From Sulfitobacter sediminilitoris (lineage in GTDB: Bacteria; Pseudomonadota; Alphaproteobacteria; Rhodobacterales; Rhodobacteraceae): 64,000 nucleotides of DNA. The notes under the pieces are model-generated. The model did not search any database. It was given only the letters and a program-made list of their open reading frames with translations, and had not been told where the DNA came from. Made by a program: the position numbers and the translations under genes. Positions 26,251 through 35,116 of the stretch are shown here, one piece after another. Within the stretch, counting starts at the first letter, position 1. Every line of letters starts with the position of its first letter. The DNA is taken from positions 124,001 to 188,000 of the forward strand of contig NZ_JAABNT010000007.1 of assembly GCF_010667575.1 (NCBI RefSeq), written 5' to 3'.

Positions 26251-26264
26251 TTGAGGCGGATCAA
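26251..26264. promoter_or_regulatory. FNR/FnrL-like box TTGAGGCGGATCAA
   Basis: One mismatch to TTGAT-N4-ATCAA. It is placed 65 bases upstream of the gerW-like start, correctly spaced for activation from about -41.5. The rest of 26187-26347 contains no gene or other feature I can identify. Confidence 0.55.
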
Positions 26265-26347
26265 TTGTGTGGGCGGGGAGATTAAGAAATTGATGGTCCC
26301 AGCGATAATTTGCCAATTTTCGAGGCTAGATCGGAAAAAACCGTCGC

Positions 26348-27010
26348 TTAACTGGATGCGTCCTGGCGGTTCAGCAAGGCAACAGTTTCATCGTCAGACA
26401 ACTGGTGGAAATCCCGATAGAATTCCCCGACGCCATGGAACTGAACCATCCGACGCAGGCAGACAATATCATCCGCCATGTCGGACAACCCGTGCAGCGT
26501 ATCTTCGGGTCCGACGGGCAGGGCCACGATCACTCGCCGCGCACCCCTTTTATTGAGCGCTGTTAACGCGGCCTTCATGGTCGCGCCGGTCGCCACCCCA
26601 TCGTCAACGACAACCACCGTGCGGTCCTTTGGATCAAGCCGAGCGCGGTCGCCCAGATAGCGTTCCTGACGGCGGACGAGTTCTTCCTCCTGCGCCGCTT
26701 TTGCTTCGTTGAAATACACCGGTTCGGTCCGGGTCATCATCCAGACGTCCTCATTGATGATGACCTCCTGATCACCGCCTTCCGCAATTGCGCCTAGGGC
26801 CAGTTCAGGATTGTTTGGCGCACCGATCTTGCGCACCAGAATAAGATCGAGGGGCGCTTTGAGCCGCTCAGCGATTTCTGCCGCCACAGGAACGCCGCCG
26901 CGCGGGAGCGCGAAGATAATCGGCCGATCAAGGTTCATGTCGGCAAGGCGCGCCGCCAATTGCTGCCCTGCATCTACCCGGTCTGCGAATCTTGTGTCTG
27001 TGTTGTCCAT
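26348..27010 (-). CDS. Phosphoribosyltransferase-family protein
   Basis: 220 residues of the orphan PRTase group often found in stress or dormancy regulons. FALPRGGVPVAAEIAERL is followed by VRKIGAPNNPELALGAIAEGG, and the PRPP loop VVVVDDGVATGATMKAAL is complete. The end (FHGVGEFYRDFHQLSDDE) is also characteristic of the group. The base substrate is unknown. The ATG at 27010 was chosen because conserved sequence begins just after it, but its ribosome site is weak; starts at 27100 or 27133 cannot be excluded and would sit closer to the FNR-like box at 27202. Confidence 0.86.
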   Translation of the reverse strand: MDNTDTRFADRVDAGQQLAARLADMNLDRPIIFALPRGGVPVAAEIAERLKAPLDLILVRKIGAPNNPELALGAIAEGGDQEVIINEDVWMMTRTEPVYFNEAKAAQEEELVRRQERYLGDRARLDPKDRTVVVVDDGVATGATMKAALTALNKRGARRVIVALPVGPEDTLHGLSDMADDIVCLRRMVQFHGVGEFYRDFHQLSDDETVALLNRQDASS

Positions 27011-27201
27011 ATCTGTAAAGTTACTCTCGTCAGGTTGCAGGTCCTTGACCCAGTTCAAAAACCGATTTGCGTGTTCGAATGCCCAAGGCCGCCTGAACAT
27101 TTGCAGATGTAAAAGGTGCGTCTTGGTACCCAACCGAATTCGGCGCAGGCATGGTCAGAGCCCGGCTGGTTCGATCTTACGGTGGGCCGCACCATCGCTG
27201 C

Positions 27202-27215
27202 ATGATCAAGATCAA
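27202..27215. promoter_or_regulatory. FNR/FnrL-like box (minus strand TTGATCTTGATCAT)
   Basis: One mismatch to TTGAT-N4-ATCAA when read on the minus strand. It lies upstream of the phosphoribosyltransferase gene; a transcript start near 27167 would give a 157-base leader to the chosen ATG, or 67 bases to the ATG at 27100. Confidence 0.5.
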
Positions 27216-27296
27216 TTCCGAACCAGACGGCAATGCGCGATCCGAAAAAGGTAAGGCCGGGCGCAGCAGCATTTTTCCGCCGAGCGAGATCACCCT

Positions 27297-27310
27297 TTGA
27301 TATGCGTCAA
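27297..27310. promoter_or_regulatory. FNR/FnrL-type box TTGATATGCGTCAA
   Basis: Nine of ten fixed positions match, with the same TTGAT-N4-GTCAA form as the boxes at 22130 and 24464. Activation from -41.5 would start transcription near 27345, about 38 bases before the gene at 27383. Confidence 0.65.
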
Positions 27311-27382
27311 TGTCAGGCCGGGTGGGGTGGTCAAAGTGGGACTGCGATGGACCTCCCCCGTTTGACCAAGGAGCTATGTACC

Positions 27383-27736
27383 ATGACCAAATGTCGGCAC
27401 GCCGAATTAAGCAAGATCACATCCGGCAACGCGGTTGGCAAAGCCACCGAGGTGTCGCGCCGTATGCATCTGTCCCCGTCCGTGGTGGAGCACATGCAGG
27501 CGTTAGGTGCTGCGCCAAAGACTCGTCTGGATGCCCTTGTGGCGCTTGGCCTGACGGAGGAGGAAATTGCAGCTCAATTCAATATTCCAGTGCAATCTGT
27601 CCACAAGCTCTGCGATGTCTGGAGCATTCAAGTGAAAACGCAGGATCTGGACAGGGAGGATGATATCGGCGCAGAAGGACATGCGAAGAGTTGGACTGAT
27701 TTATCGCCCGCAACCGACTGGCGGAAATATGGATGA
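27383..27736 (+). CDS. Small protein with helix-turn-helix-like segment, 117 aa
   Basis: I do not recognise a named family. Residues about 60-85 (LTEEEIAAQFNIPVQSVHKL) read like a helix-turn-helix, preceded by an amphipathic helix (SPSVVEHMQALGAA). The C-terminus is acidic and aspartate-rich, ending DWRKYG. The ATG at 27383 has AAGGAG nine bases upstream, better than any earlier in-frame start. An FNR-type box lies 73 bases upstream. It could be a small regulator of the surrounding stress genes, but no DNA-binding evidence exists. Confidence 0.7.
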   Translation: MTKCRHAELSKITSGNAVGKATEVSRRMHLSPSVVEHMQALGAAPKTRLDALVALGLTEEEIAAQFNIPVQSVHKLCDVWSIQVKTQDLDREDDIGAEGHAKSWTDLSPATDWRKYG

Positions 27737-27851
27737 AACCATTAGGTTAAAGGCATCGCCCACGTTGCCATTCCGGTTCTAAACCCAGATATCCGCAGAC
27801 CATCCATACCTTCAAGGCTCAATCGGCCATCTACCAGAAGAGAGTAGTATT

Positions 27852-28061
27852 ATGACGTCAAAGGACCTTTCACTCACTGCGGGTGACCCGCCGTCCGAGG
27901 TGCCAATGCCGGACGATCCCCAACCACAGCCGTCGCCGCAGGAAAGCCCTCAGCCGGTCGATCCGAAACAGGATCCAGTCACACCAGAGATGCCTGAGCC
28001 TGAAAACCTGCCCGAAGATCCCGCCGGTGATCCGATGAATGAGGACAGCTCTTTTCTCTAA
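27852..28061 (+). CDS. Proline-rich acidic protein, 69 aa
   Basis: A low-complexity product dominated by proline, aspartate, glutamate and glutamine (PQPQPSPQESPQPVDPKQDP), probably disordered. The ribosome site is weak (AGAGAG). It has no signal peptide or membrane helix. The composition and absence of a stronger frame on the other strand make it plausible, but a spurious open frame is possible. Confidence 0.45.
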   Translation: MTSKDLSLTAGDPPSEVPMPDDPQPQPSPQESPQPVDPKQDPVTPEMPEPENLPEDPAGDPMNEDSSFL

Positions 28062-28403
28062 GCTTTGGGGGCGGGCCGGGTGTGGGGCAAAGCCCTTGGT
28101 CAAAGGGTGACCGCTTTGGCCAACGCCCTCAATGCGAGGCGTATCCGGTTTAATCTGCGACACGCGTGTCGGGACAACGGACCGTCAGTGGAAACCAACA
28201 GCTATCCAGTCTAGCCTTTCATTGGAGGCCGTGACCAGCTGTCCCTGACGATGAAAGGTCGCCCGGTCTGAGCGGCGAAACGGGGTGAGTGCAAAACAGG
28301 CAAGATCAGCCTGATATTGCCAATCAACGCAGCGCAAAGGGCTCAACGCTTGACTGCCGAGGGGGCGTTACCTTCCCAGGCAGTCTTTGAGATACGCCTA
28401 AGA
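28062..28403. other. 342-base stretch without a convincing gene; contains a hairpin at 28096-28123
   Basis: The only structure I see is an inverted repeat TTGGTCAAAG / CTTTGGCCAA (10 bp with one G-U pair, 8-base loop) at 28096-28123, which may terminate transcription of the upstream small gene. Short open frames in the rest lack ribosome sites and conserved-looking composition. Confidence 0.5.
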
Positions 28404-28790
28404 CTACTTCAGCAGGGCGTCCGCCAGCCCCATGAACGCAAGAACGCGGCCAGTCTCGGGGCTGATACGAAAGACTTCCTGGCCCGCGAGGTAGTAAAGA
28501 TACCCTGACCGCAGCCGATAGCGCTCCGGATCGCGGATGATGCGGTAGTCCCCGTAAATCCGGTCACCAACAGCATACTTTGCGGTGTAATTGGGGTAAC
28601 GTTTCTTGGCCTGACCCGGAGGAATGCACGGCGGGTTCATTTTCGCCAGACCGGGAGGGCAAGGCGCTGTGTAAGAAGGGCTTGCGTGTTTCAAGCCTTT
28701 TGCCTTGCCCTTTCCGTTCCCCGCGATTGCCGGTGATGTGATCAGGGCCAGCGTTGCCAACGCCGCCGGTAGGATGATTGACGATCTCAT
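28404..28790 (-). CDS. Small exported protein (RcnB-like architecture)
   Basis: 128 residues with a Sec signal peptide (SIILPAALATLALITSPAIA, cleavage before GNGKGK) and a lysine/glycine-rich mature start. A proline/cysteine pair CPPGLAKMNPPCIPPGQAKK lies in the middle, and the compact C-terminal domain (VGDRIYGDYRIIRDPERYRL, then YYLAGQEVFRISPETGRVL) resembles RcnB/YraM-type periplasmic proteins. Relatives are often mislabelled as excinuclease subunits. AAAGGAG precedes the ATG at 28790. Role unknown, possibly metal- or envelope-related. Confidence 0.78.
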   Translation of the reverse strand: MRSSIILPAALATLALITSPAIAGNGKGKAKGLKHASPSYTAPCPPGLAKMNPPCIPPGQAKKRYPNYTAKYAVGDRIYGDYRIIRDPERYRLRSGYLYYLAGQEVFRISPETGRVLAFMGLADALLK

Positions 28791-28843
28791 ATCGGATACT
28801 CCTTTGTTCCTTACGAAAATGGGGACGCTTTGGCGCGATCCAA

Positions 28844-28859
28844 ATCTTCGCGCGAAGAT
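28844..28859. promoter_or_regulatory. 16-bp perfect palindrome ATCTTCGCGCGAAGAT
   Basis: Perfect dyad 54 bases upstream of the exported-protein gene (leftward) and 168 bases upstream of the DMT transporter (rightward). It could be the binding site of a dimeric regulator. The rest of 28791-29026 shows no gene. Confidence 0.45.
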
Positions 28860-29026
28860 CCGCTGATAGACCTGGGCCACCGGCAGTCTGATGCATCGCG
28901 AGGAGAAACTCGGCCGCCCGCTAGCACGCGCGGGGCATGGGCAATTGCGCAGCTGGTCGATCATGGCTTATCAGAAGGGGTAACCGGACGAATACGTTGG
29001 GTGCATAAACCCAACCAAGCCGAGGT

Positions 29027-29965
29027 ATGATGAAGACGCTGACCTCACACTTTGAAGAGTTCAGCGGATTGGTAGGCCGTCAGACACCTGCTTTGCGCGG
29101 CATTATCCTTATGTGCATCTCGACGGTGGCGTTTTCCGTCATGCACGGACTGGTGCGGTTCGCCTCCGAAGCACTGCCGCCCTTTCAGATCGCCTTCTTT
29201 CGCAATCTCTTTGGCCTCGCCTTTTTGCTGCCGCTCCTGATGCGCTCTCGCTTTGCGGTTCTGCGGACACAACGGATCGGGTTGCACGCTTTGCGCGGCG
29301 TGATCAACATCGTGGCGATGCTGATGTTCTTTACCGCGCTCTCGATATCGCCGCTCGCCAAGGTGACCGCACTCAGCTTTACCGCTCCGATATTCATGGC
29401 TGTGCTTGCCGTGCTCTTTTTGGGTGAGCGATTTCGCATTTATCGTTGGCTGGCGATCTTATTTGGCTTCATCGGCATGCTGATCATTCTGCGGCCAGGT
29501 ATGGTTGCGCTTGATGCCGGCGCGTTGTTGGTCACCGGGTCGGCGGCACTTTGGGCTGTGGCGATGGTGATCATCAAGATCTTGTCGCGGACAGAGGCAA
29601 GCCTGACCATTGTCGCCTATATGGGCATTTTCCTTGGTGTCTTCTCAATCTTTCCCGCGCTCTGGGTGTGGGAGCCCTTCGGGATGCAGACGTTGGGCTG
29701 GCTTGTTTTGATCGGACTGTTCGGTTCGATTGCGCAAATGTCCTTGAGCCAGGCTTTGAAGGAAACTGATCCAACGGCACTGATGCCATTTGATTTTCTG
29801 AAGTTGATCTGGACAGCCATTATTGGCGCTTGGTTCTTCGCTGAGATTCCGGATATTTTTACATGGATCGGTGCGGCAGTGATTTTTTCATCTGGCCTGT
29901 TCATCGCTTTCCGGGAACGGCAAAGCAGGCGTGCAAACGCATCGAGTGCTGGACCCGTTGGTTGA
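29027..29965 (+). CDS. DMT-superfamily (EamA) transporter
   Basis: 312 residues with about ten hydrophobic segments in two EamA repeats (about 25-160 and 170-300). Typical landmarks are PPFQIAFFRNLFGLAFLLPL in the first repeat and LGERFRIYRWLAILFGFIGM at the repeat junction. Drug/metabolite exporters of this type have very diverse substrates. It is convergent with the acyl-CoA ligase; a weak inverted repeat (29962-29993) spans the two stops. Confidence 0.9.
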   Translation: MMKTLTSHFEEFSGLVGRQTPALRGIILMCISTVAFSVMHGLVRFASEALPPFQIAFFRNLFGLAFLLPLLMRSRFAVLRTQRIGLHALRGVINIVAMLMFFTALSISPLAKVTALSFTAPIFMAVLAVLFLGERFRIYRWLAILFGFIGMLIILRPGMVALDAGALLVTGSAALWAVAMVIIKILSRTEASLTIVAYMGIFLGVFSIFPALWVWEPFGMQTLGWLVLIGLFGSIAQMSLSQALKETDPTALMPFDFLKLIWTAIIGAWFFAEIPDIFTWIGAAVIFSSGLFIAFRERQSRRANASSAGPVG

Positions 29966-29989
29966 GCAATGGCAAGGCTCGACCCGTGC

Positions 29990-31525
29990 TCAAATCTTGC
30001 GTCCTGAGCCTTCCCAATAGGGCGCACGCAGCCTTGGTTTGAAAATCTTGCCGCTGTCTTCGCGAGGCAGGGCATCGTGGAAATCTATGATGCGGGGCTG
30101 TTTGAAGCGGGCCAGCCTGCCCTCGAGAAATTCCATCACTTCATCTGCGTCAGGTGTCCAATCCTCGAACGGCTCTACCGCTGCGACGACCTGTTCGCCA
30201 AATTCGGGGTGCGGTGCGCCAAATACCGCTACGTCCCGAATGAAGGGCGCGCGCATGAGCACGGCCTCAACCTCGGCCGGAAAAATGTTCGCACCGCCAG
30301 AGATGATCATGTCCTTCTTGCGGTCGGTGATGAACAAGAAGCCGTCCTCATCCAGCCACCCAAGATCGCCTACGGAAAAATGGCCGTGTTTTTCTGCCGC
30401 TGCCCTGCTTTCGGGATCATTCGAATAATCAAACCCGCCAAAGACATCCATTCTGGCGTGGATTTCACCGACTTGGCCAGGAGGGAGTTCATTGCCCTCT
30501 GCGCCGAGGATCATCACGGTGCCGCCCATCTGCATCCGTCCTGCGGTGCCGGGTTTGGCCAATGCCTCCGCTGACGACACCATGGTCATGAAGCCAATCT
30601 CGGTCGCGCCGTAGCTTTCCCAGAATACAGGGCCCCACCAGTCGATCATCGCGACTTTCAGATCATGCGGCCAGGGCGAGCCGGTCGAGACGCAGAATTG
30701 TACGGACGACAGATCATACCGCGCTTTGACGTCTTCGGGCAGCTTCAGCATCCGGCTCATCATCGTGGGGACGAGATAGATATGGGTTATCTTCTCAGCC
30801 TCGATGGTGGCAAGAAAGGTTTCCGGCTCAAATTTCGGCGCGATGATGGTTGAGACACCTTCGGATACCAGTGCCGCGCTTGTCAGCGTAGAAGGGGCAG
30901 AGTGATAGATCGGTGCGGCTGTGAAGTAGCGGGACCCCGGTTCAAAGCGCATCATCTCTTTGCCAACCCGGCGCAAGACTTCCTCAAAATCCTTGCGCGG
31001 ACCGGTGGGAGCGCGGCGCACGCCCTTTGGCATTCCTGTTGAGCCTGAGGTGTAGCGCATTAGCGGGCGCATCATTTCGCGATCTGTTTGCGGGGGCTGT
31101 GCATCGACAAGCGTGCGCCAGTCCTTCGCCTCGCCGCCCACTGCCGCTTCCGCGTCATCAATCTCATAAGCCTTGCACAAAGCGGGGCCGGGTGTGACCG
31201 CGATGATCACCCGGTCCTTCAATGCCGGTCGCAGCGGTGCGATCAGGTCATTGTGGATAATCACAAAGCGCGCGCCGCTGTCATCACATATCGCCGCAAC
31301 TTCGTCGGCGGCAGCATGCCAGTTCAGCGCAACGATCACTGTTCCGGCACGTGCTGCGGCACGCATCACCTCAAGCTGCGTCAGGTCGTTGCGCATGATG
31401 ACTGCCACCGGCACATCTGGTCCTGCACCAAGCGTGGTTAATGCCGCGGCACCCTGTGCCGCTCTTTTCTCCAGCGCGGCGCGGCCTAGGCGTTGGTCAA
31501 AGTCTGCGACGGTGGAATCTGCCAT
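29990..31525 (-). CDS. AMP-dependent acyl-CoA synthetase/ligase
   Basis: ANL-superfamily adenylating enzyme of 511 residues that activates a carboxylic acid to its CoA thioester. Motifs are the P-loop-like YTSGSTGMPKGV, the A5-type ESYGATEIGFM, the GDLGWLDEDGFLFITDRKKDM hinge region and the C-terminal lysine in LPREDSGKIFK. The ATG at 31525 follows GGGAGAGACAGG. The acid substrate is unknown. A second, clearly related ligase closes the same cluster at 39578-41170; both end in the same LRAPYWE stretch. Confidence 0.92.
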   Translation of the reverse strand: MADSTVADFDQRLGRAALEKRAAQGAAALTTLGAGPDVPVAVIMRNDLTQLEVMRAAARAGTVIVALNWHAAADEVAAICDDSGARFVIIHNDLIAPLRPALKDRVIIAVTPGPALCKAYEIDDAEAAVGGEAKDWRTLVDAQPPQTDREMMRPLMRYTSGSTGMPKGVRRAPTGPRKDFEEVLRRVGKEMMRFEPGSRYFTAAPIYHSAPSTLTSAALVSEGVSTIIAPKFEPETFLATIEAEKITHIYLVPTMMSRMLKLPEDVKARYDLSSVQFCVSTGSPWPHDLKVAMIDWWGPVFWESYGATEIGFMTMVSSAEALAKPGTAGRMQMGGTVMILGAEGNELPPGQVGEIHARMDVFGGFDYSNDPESRAAAEKHGHFSVGDLGWLDEDGFLFITDRKKDMIISGGANIFPAEVEAVLMRAPFIRDVAVFGAPHPEFGEQVVAAVEPFEDWTPDADEVMEFLEGRLARFKQPRIIDFHDALPREDSGKIFKPRLRAPYWEGSGRKI

Positions 31526-31853
31526 CCTGTCTCTCCCGATCTTTTCTGTGCCAGTGCGCTTTTGATGTCTGTGCACCTCTGGCAGATCCATCTTGGCATG
31601 CGAGTGTGACGGCTGAAAGGCGAAGTGGACAGATCTATTGTTTCGCTATGCGGAACGGCGTTTCTTTTTTTTACAATTGGCATCTTGCATCCCGGAATGT
31701 CCTACGTCAGGCTCTGCGCGTGTATCACGGTTCGCAATTTGATCGAAACGCTTGGCGAAATAGGCTTGGCCATGCCTTGCAGCGATCACATTGCTAAGAA
31801 ACTTGGGTCAGTCGTTCCGGCAGGCCCGATGTACAACTTGGGAGGAATTTTTA
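31526..31853. other. 328-base divergent intergenic region
   Basis: It lies between the leftward acyl-CoA ligase and the rightward TRAP operon, so it must hold promoters for both. I see an AT-rich patch around 31665-31690 but no clear operator, small gene or structured RNA. Confidence 0.5.
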
Positions 31854-33014
31854 ATGCGTATTACTTCATTGGCGGCAGCTCTTTGCCTTGCTTCGGGGCC
31901 GCTTCTGGCTCAGGAAGTCGATCTGCCATCACAGCTGACCTGGACGGCCTACGGCACCGGTTCGGCCGGATATAACCAGTCCGTTGCCATCGGCGCGGCG
32001 CTTCAGGAAGCGAACGGTGTCAACCTGCGGGTTCTGCCGGGCAAGAACGACATCGCCCGCACAGAGCCGCTGCGTCAGGGCAAGGTACAGTTTTCGGCAA
32101 ACGGTGTGGGCGGTTCGTTCATGGCGCAAGAGGGTGTGTTCCAGTTCGGTGCAGAAAACTGGGGGCCGCAGCCCGTGCGCGTGCTTGCCGCTAACAATGG
32201 GGGCGCGGTGGGGCTGTCGCTGGCGGTGGCCGCAGAGGCCTGTGAAAAAGCAGGCAAGCCCGGATGTGAAGGGTTCGAATATTCGGATCTCAAGGGCATG
32301 CGTGTTGCCTATGTCAAAGGCGCGCCCGCGCTGAACGTCAATAACGAAGCCTATCTCGCCTACGGCGGATTGACATGGGACGATGTTGAGATCGTTGAGT
32401 TCGGCGGCTTTGGTGACAGCTGGGCAGGTATGATCGACGGCAGCGTGGATGCGGCATTTGCCTCCACCAACTCTGGCCGTGCCTACGAGGCGGCTTCGGG
32501 GCCACGGGGGGTGTATTGGCCTCCGATTGATCCGAACAATGCCGAAGGTCTGAAGCGGATGCAGGATATCGCGCCGTTCTTCTCGCCAATGACGGCAGTT
32601 GTTGGAGCCACGATTGATGGCACGGATGGAACGCCAACGGCAGGTTATGCCTATCCGGTGCTGATGACCTACGCATCGCAGGACGCGGACCTGACCTACA
32701 ACATGACAAAGGCCATGCATGTGTATTTCGACGGCTATGACGGTAATGCGCCGGGCATCGGCGGTTGGGCACTGGACAAGCAGAACTTCCAGTGGGTGGC
32801 GCCGTACCACGAAGGTGCGATCCGCTACTATCAGGAAGCGGGCGTATGGACCGATGAAGCGCAGGCGCATAACGACAATCTGATCGCCCGTCAGGCGGCC
32901 CTGATGAAAGCATGGGAAGAGCTGAAAACCGAAGGCCCGGACAACTGGGAAGAAGCCTGGGATGCGAAGCGCCGTGAAGCGCTTGAAGCAGGCGGTTTCG
33001 ACGTCGTTTTCTGA
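31854..33014 (+). CDS. TAXI-family TRAP transporter solute-binding protein
   Basis: Periplasmic receptor of a TRAP importer, 386 residues. The signal peptide (MRITSLAAALCLASGPLLAQ) is followed by the TAXI core (TWTAYGTGSAGYNQSVAIGA, then GMRVAYVKGAPALNVNNEAY). GGAGG lies seven bases before the ATG at 31854. The substrate is unknown. It is the first gene of a two-gene transport operon; a hairpin separates it from the permease. Confidence 0.93.
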   Translation: MRITSLAAALCLASGPLLAQEVDLPSQLTWTAYGTGSAGYNQSVAIGAALQEANGVNLRVLPGKNDIARTEPLRQGKVQFSANGVGGSFMAQEGVFQFGAENWGPQPVRVLAANNGGAVGLSLAVAAEACEKAGKPGCEGFEYSDLKGMRVAYVKGAPALNVNNEAYLAYGGLTWDDVEIVEFGGFGDSWAGMIDGSVDAAFASTNSGRAYEAASGPRGVYWPPIDPNNAEGLKRMQDIAPFFSPMTAVVGATIDGTDGTPTAGYAYPVLMTYASQDADLTYNMTKAMHVYFDGYDGNAPGIGGWALDKQNFQWVAPYHEGAIRYYQEAGVWTDEAQAHNDNLIARQAALMKAWEELKTEGPDNWEEAWDAKRREALEAGGFDVVF

Positions 33015-33037
33015 TCCGGTAAGGTTAAGCTGTGAGA

Positions 33038-33061
33038 CAGGCGGGCCTTTTGGCCCGTCTG
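33038..33061 (+). terminator. Hairpin between TRAP binding-protein and permease genes
   Basis: Ten-bp stem (CAGGCGGGCC / GGCCCGTCTG with one G-U pair) and a TTTT loop, followed by GACCCCTTTTG. In binding-protein/permease operons such a hairpin usually protects or attenuates the transcript so that the binding protein is made in excess. Confidence 0.6.
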
Positions 33062-33106
33062 ACCCCTTTTGTCCGGCATGGGCCGGGCCAACCGATCGAG
33101 AGCACA

Positions 33107-35107
33107 ATGACAGAGAAAACCGGCACCCAAGACCGCGGTGGCTCCGCGCTCGAAGCTGAGCGTCAGGCGGAGCGACTGACCTTTTCCGGTGCAGCGCGCT
33201 GGATGATCATCCTGTTTACGCTGGCCGCAATCAGTATCGCGATCAACCAGCTCTTCAATCTGCGAATTGGGGGATATTCCTTTTTGGAAGGGATGTACCT
33301 CTACGTATTGGCCGGTCTTTTCCTCAGCCTAACGTTTGTCACGTTCCGCGCATGGGGGCCGCCGTCCCCGAAAGTGCCGTGGTACGACTGGATTTTAGCG
33401 GCAGCGACTGTTGCGATATCCGCTTTCTTTGTCGCCACTGCTGGTGAAAGCCTCGATAGCGGATGGGAATACGCCGCGCCTGATCGGGCTATCTGGGCGT
33501 CGATTGTTTATTATCTTTTGATCCTCGAAGGGACACGGCGTGCAGGGGGGCTGGTCCTGTTCGGCATCGTGCTGCTCTTCTCGCTCTACCCGACCTTCGC
33601 GGAACATGTGCCAGATCCGCTGAACGGCTTCACTCAGCCCTTCACAGACGTGATCCCCTATTTCATGATTTCCTCTGAGGCGTCATTTGGCATCCCGATG
33701 CGCGCTTTCGGCAATCTGGTGATCGGCTTCATCCTGTTCGGGGCCGTGCTGCAATTCACGGGTGGCGGCAAGTTCTTTAACAATCTCGCCATGGCGCTGG
33801 TCGGCGGCTACCGTGGCGGCGCGGCCAAGGTGTCGATTTTTGCGTCGGGCTTCATGGGATCGATGTCGGGATCGGTTATCTCGAACGTGCTGACCACCGG
33901 GTCGGTGTCCATTCCTGCGATGAAAAAGACCGGCTTTTCCGCCCGCTACGCGGCCGCGACCGAGGCCTGTGCGTCGACCGGGGGCGTGTTGATGCCGCCG
34001 ATCATGGGGGCGACTGCATTTGTCATCGCATCCTGGCTCAGCCGTCCGTATGTTGAGATCATGCTCGCCGCTGCGATCCCGTCGCTGCTGTATTTCTTCG
34101 GTCTCTTCGTGCAGATCGACGCCTATTCGGCGCGGCGCGGGCTGAAAGGCTTGGCGCGCGCGGATCGTCCTGCCGTGGTGCAAACCCTCAAGGAGGGCTG
34201 GCTTTATATCGCGGTTTTCGCTCTGCTGATTTATCTCATGGTGGCGTTCCGTTGGGAGACAACCGCACCCTTCTACGCGGTGGCCCTGCTGTTGGTGGTC
34301 AACCAGTTCCGCAAAGGTGACCGGGTGTCTTGGGACGGGTTCCTGAACATCATCGTGTCCGTTGGACGGACCCTGTCTGAACTGGTCGCGGTATTGCTCG
34401 GTATCGGCATGATCGTGGGCGCCTTTCAGGCGACCGGTCTGACCGGACCGCTGGCAAATGAACTGGTTCATATGGCCGGGAATTCCATGCCGATGCTGTT
34501 GATCATGGGGGCCGTCACATCGTTCATCTTTGGCATGGGGATGACGGTGACGGCATGCTATATCTTCCTTGCTGTCGTGCTGGCACCTGCGTTGGTGCAG
34601 GCGGGGTTGAATGAACTCGCCGTGCATCTGTTCATCCTGTACTGGGGCATGGTCAGCTTTATCACGCCACCCGTGGCACTGGGCGCGTTTGCGGCCGCGT
34701 CGATGGCAGGTGCAAATGCCTTCAAGACCGGGTTCGAGGCGATGAAGCTGGGCGGCGTGATCTATGTCGTGCCGTTCTTCTTTGTCCTCAATCCAGCGCT
34801 GATCGGGCAGGGCGCACCGACCGAGGTGGCCTTTGTCCTGCTGTGCGCATTGGTTGGTGTCTGGTTTATCTCGTCCGCCTTGCAGGGCTACGTCAGCTTT
34901 GTGGGGCCCTTGCATTCAAGCATGATCAGCCTGTTGATGCGGTTCGTGCTGTTCTTTGCAGGTTTGATGGTGGCGGCCCCCGTCGGCGGTGTCGCTGGCC
35001 TGAACCATACAGTCCTTACGCTGTCAGGGTTGGTGGTCGCGATCCTTCCGTTCTTGCTGGCTTGGCGCGCTGGCCGCGCAGCCGATTTGGAACGAAGCAT
35101 CGCCTGA
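33107..35107 (+). CDS. TRAP transporter permease, fused small and large subunits (TAXI type)
   Basis: 666 residues with a short charged cytoplasmic N-terminus. About four spans corresponding to the DctQ-like part (30-180) are followed by a long DctM-like part with FASGFMGSMSGSVISNVLTT, ATEACASTGGVLMPPIMGA and FGMGMTVTACYIFLAVVLAP. It works with the binding protein to import an organic acid or similar solute using an ion gradient. The ATG at 33107 follows GAGAGC; upstream starts lie inside the hairpin region. Confidence 0.94.
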   Translation: MTEKTGTQDRGGSALEAERQAERLTFSGAARWMIILFTLAAISIAINQLFNLRIGGYSFLEGMYLYVLAGLFLSLTFVTFRAWGPPSPKVPWYDWILAAATVAISAFFVATAGESLDSGWEYAAPDRAIWASIVYYLLILEGTRRAGGLVLFGIVLLFSLYPTFAEHVPDPLNGFTQPFTDVIPYFMISSEASFGIPMRAFGNLVIGFILFGAVLQFTGGGKFFNNLAMALVGGYRGGAAKVSIFASGFMGSMSGSVISNVLTTGSVSIPAMKKTGFSARYAAATEACASTGGVLMPPIMGATAFVIASWLSRPYVEIMLAAAIPSLLYFFGLFVQIDAYSARRGLKGLARADRPAVVQTLKEGWLYIAVFALLIYLMVAFRWETTAPFYAVALLLVVNQFRKGDRVSWDGFLNIIVSVGRTLSELVAVLLGIGMIVGAFQATGLTGPLANELVHMAGNSMPMLLIMGAVTSFIFGMGMTVTACYIFLAVVLAPALVQAGLNELAVHLFILYWGMVSFITPPVALGAFAAASMAGANAFKTGFEAMKLGGVIYVVPFFFVLNPALIGQGAPTEVAFVLLCALVGVWFISSALQGYVSFVGPLHSSMISLLMRFVLFFAGLMVAAPVGGVAGLNHTVLTLSGLVVAILPFLLAWRAGRAADLERSIA

Positions 35108-35116
35108 CCAGTCCAT

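Noticed and set aside
31625-31975. Rightward frame upstream of the TAXI binding protein
   Set aside because: Overlaps the signal-peptide region of the real gene in another frame and has no ribosome site.
31929-33107. 392-codon leftward frame opposite the TAXI binding protein
   Set aside because: Mirror of a GC-rich gene; no motifs, and the rightward gene is certain.
33683-34915. 410-codon leftward frame opposite the TRAP permease
   Set aside because: His/Gln/Arg-rich antisense shadow without family features.
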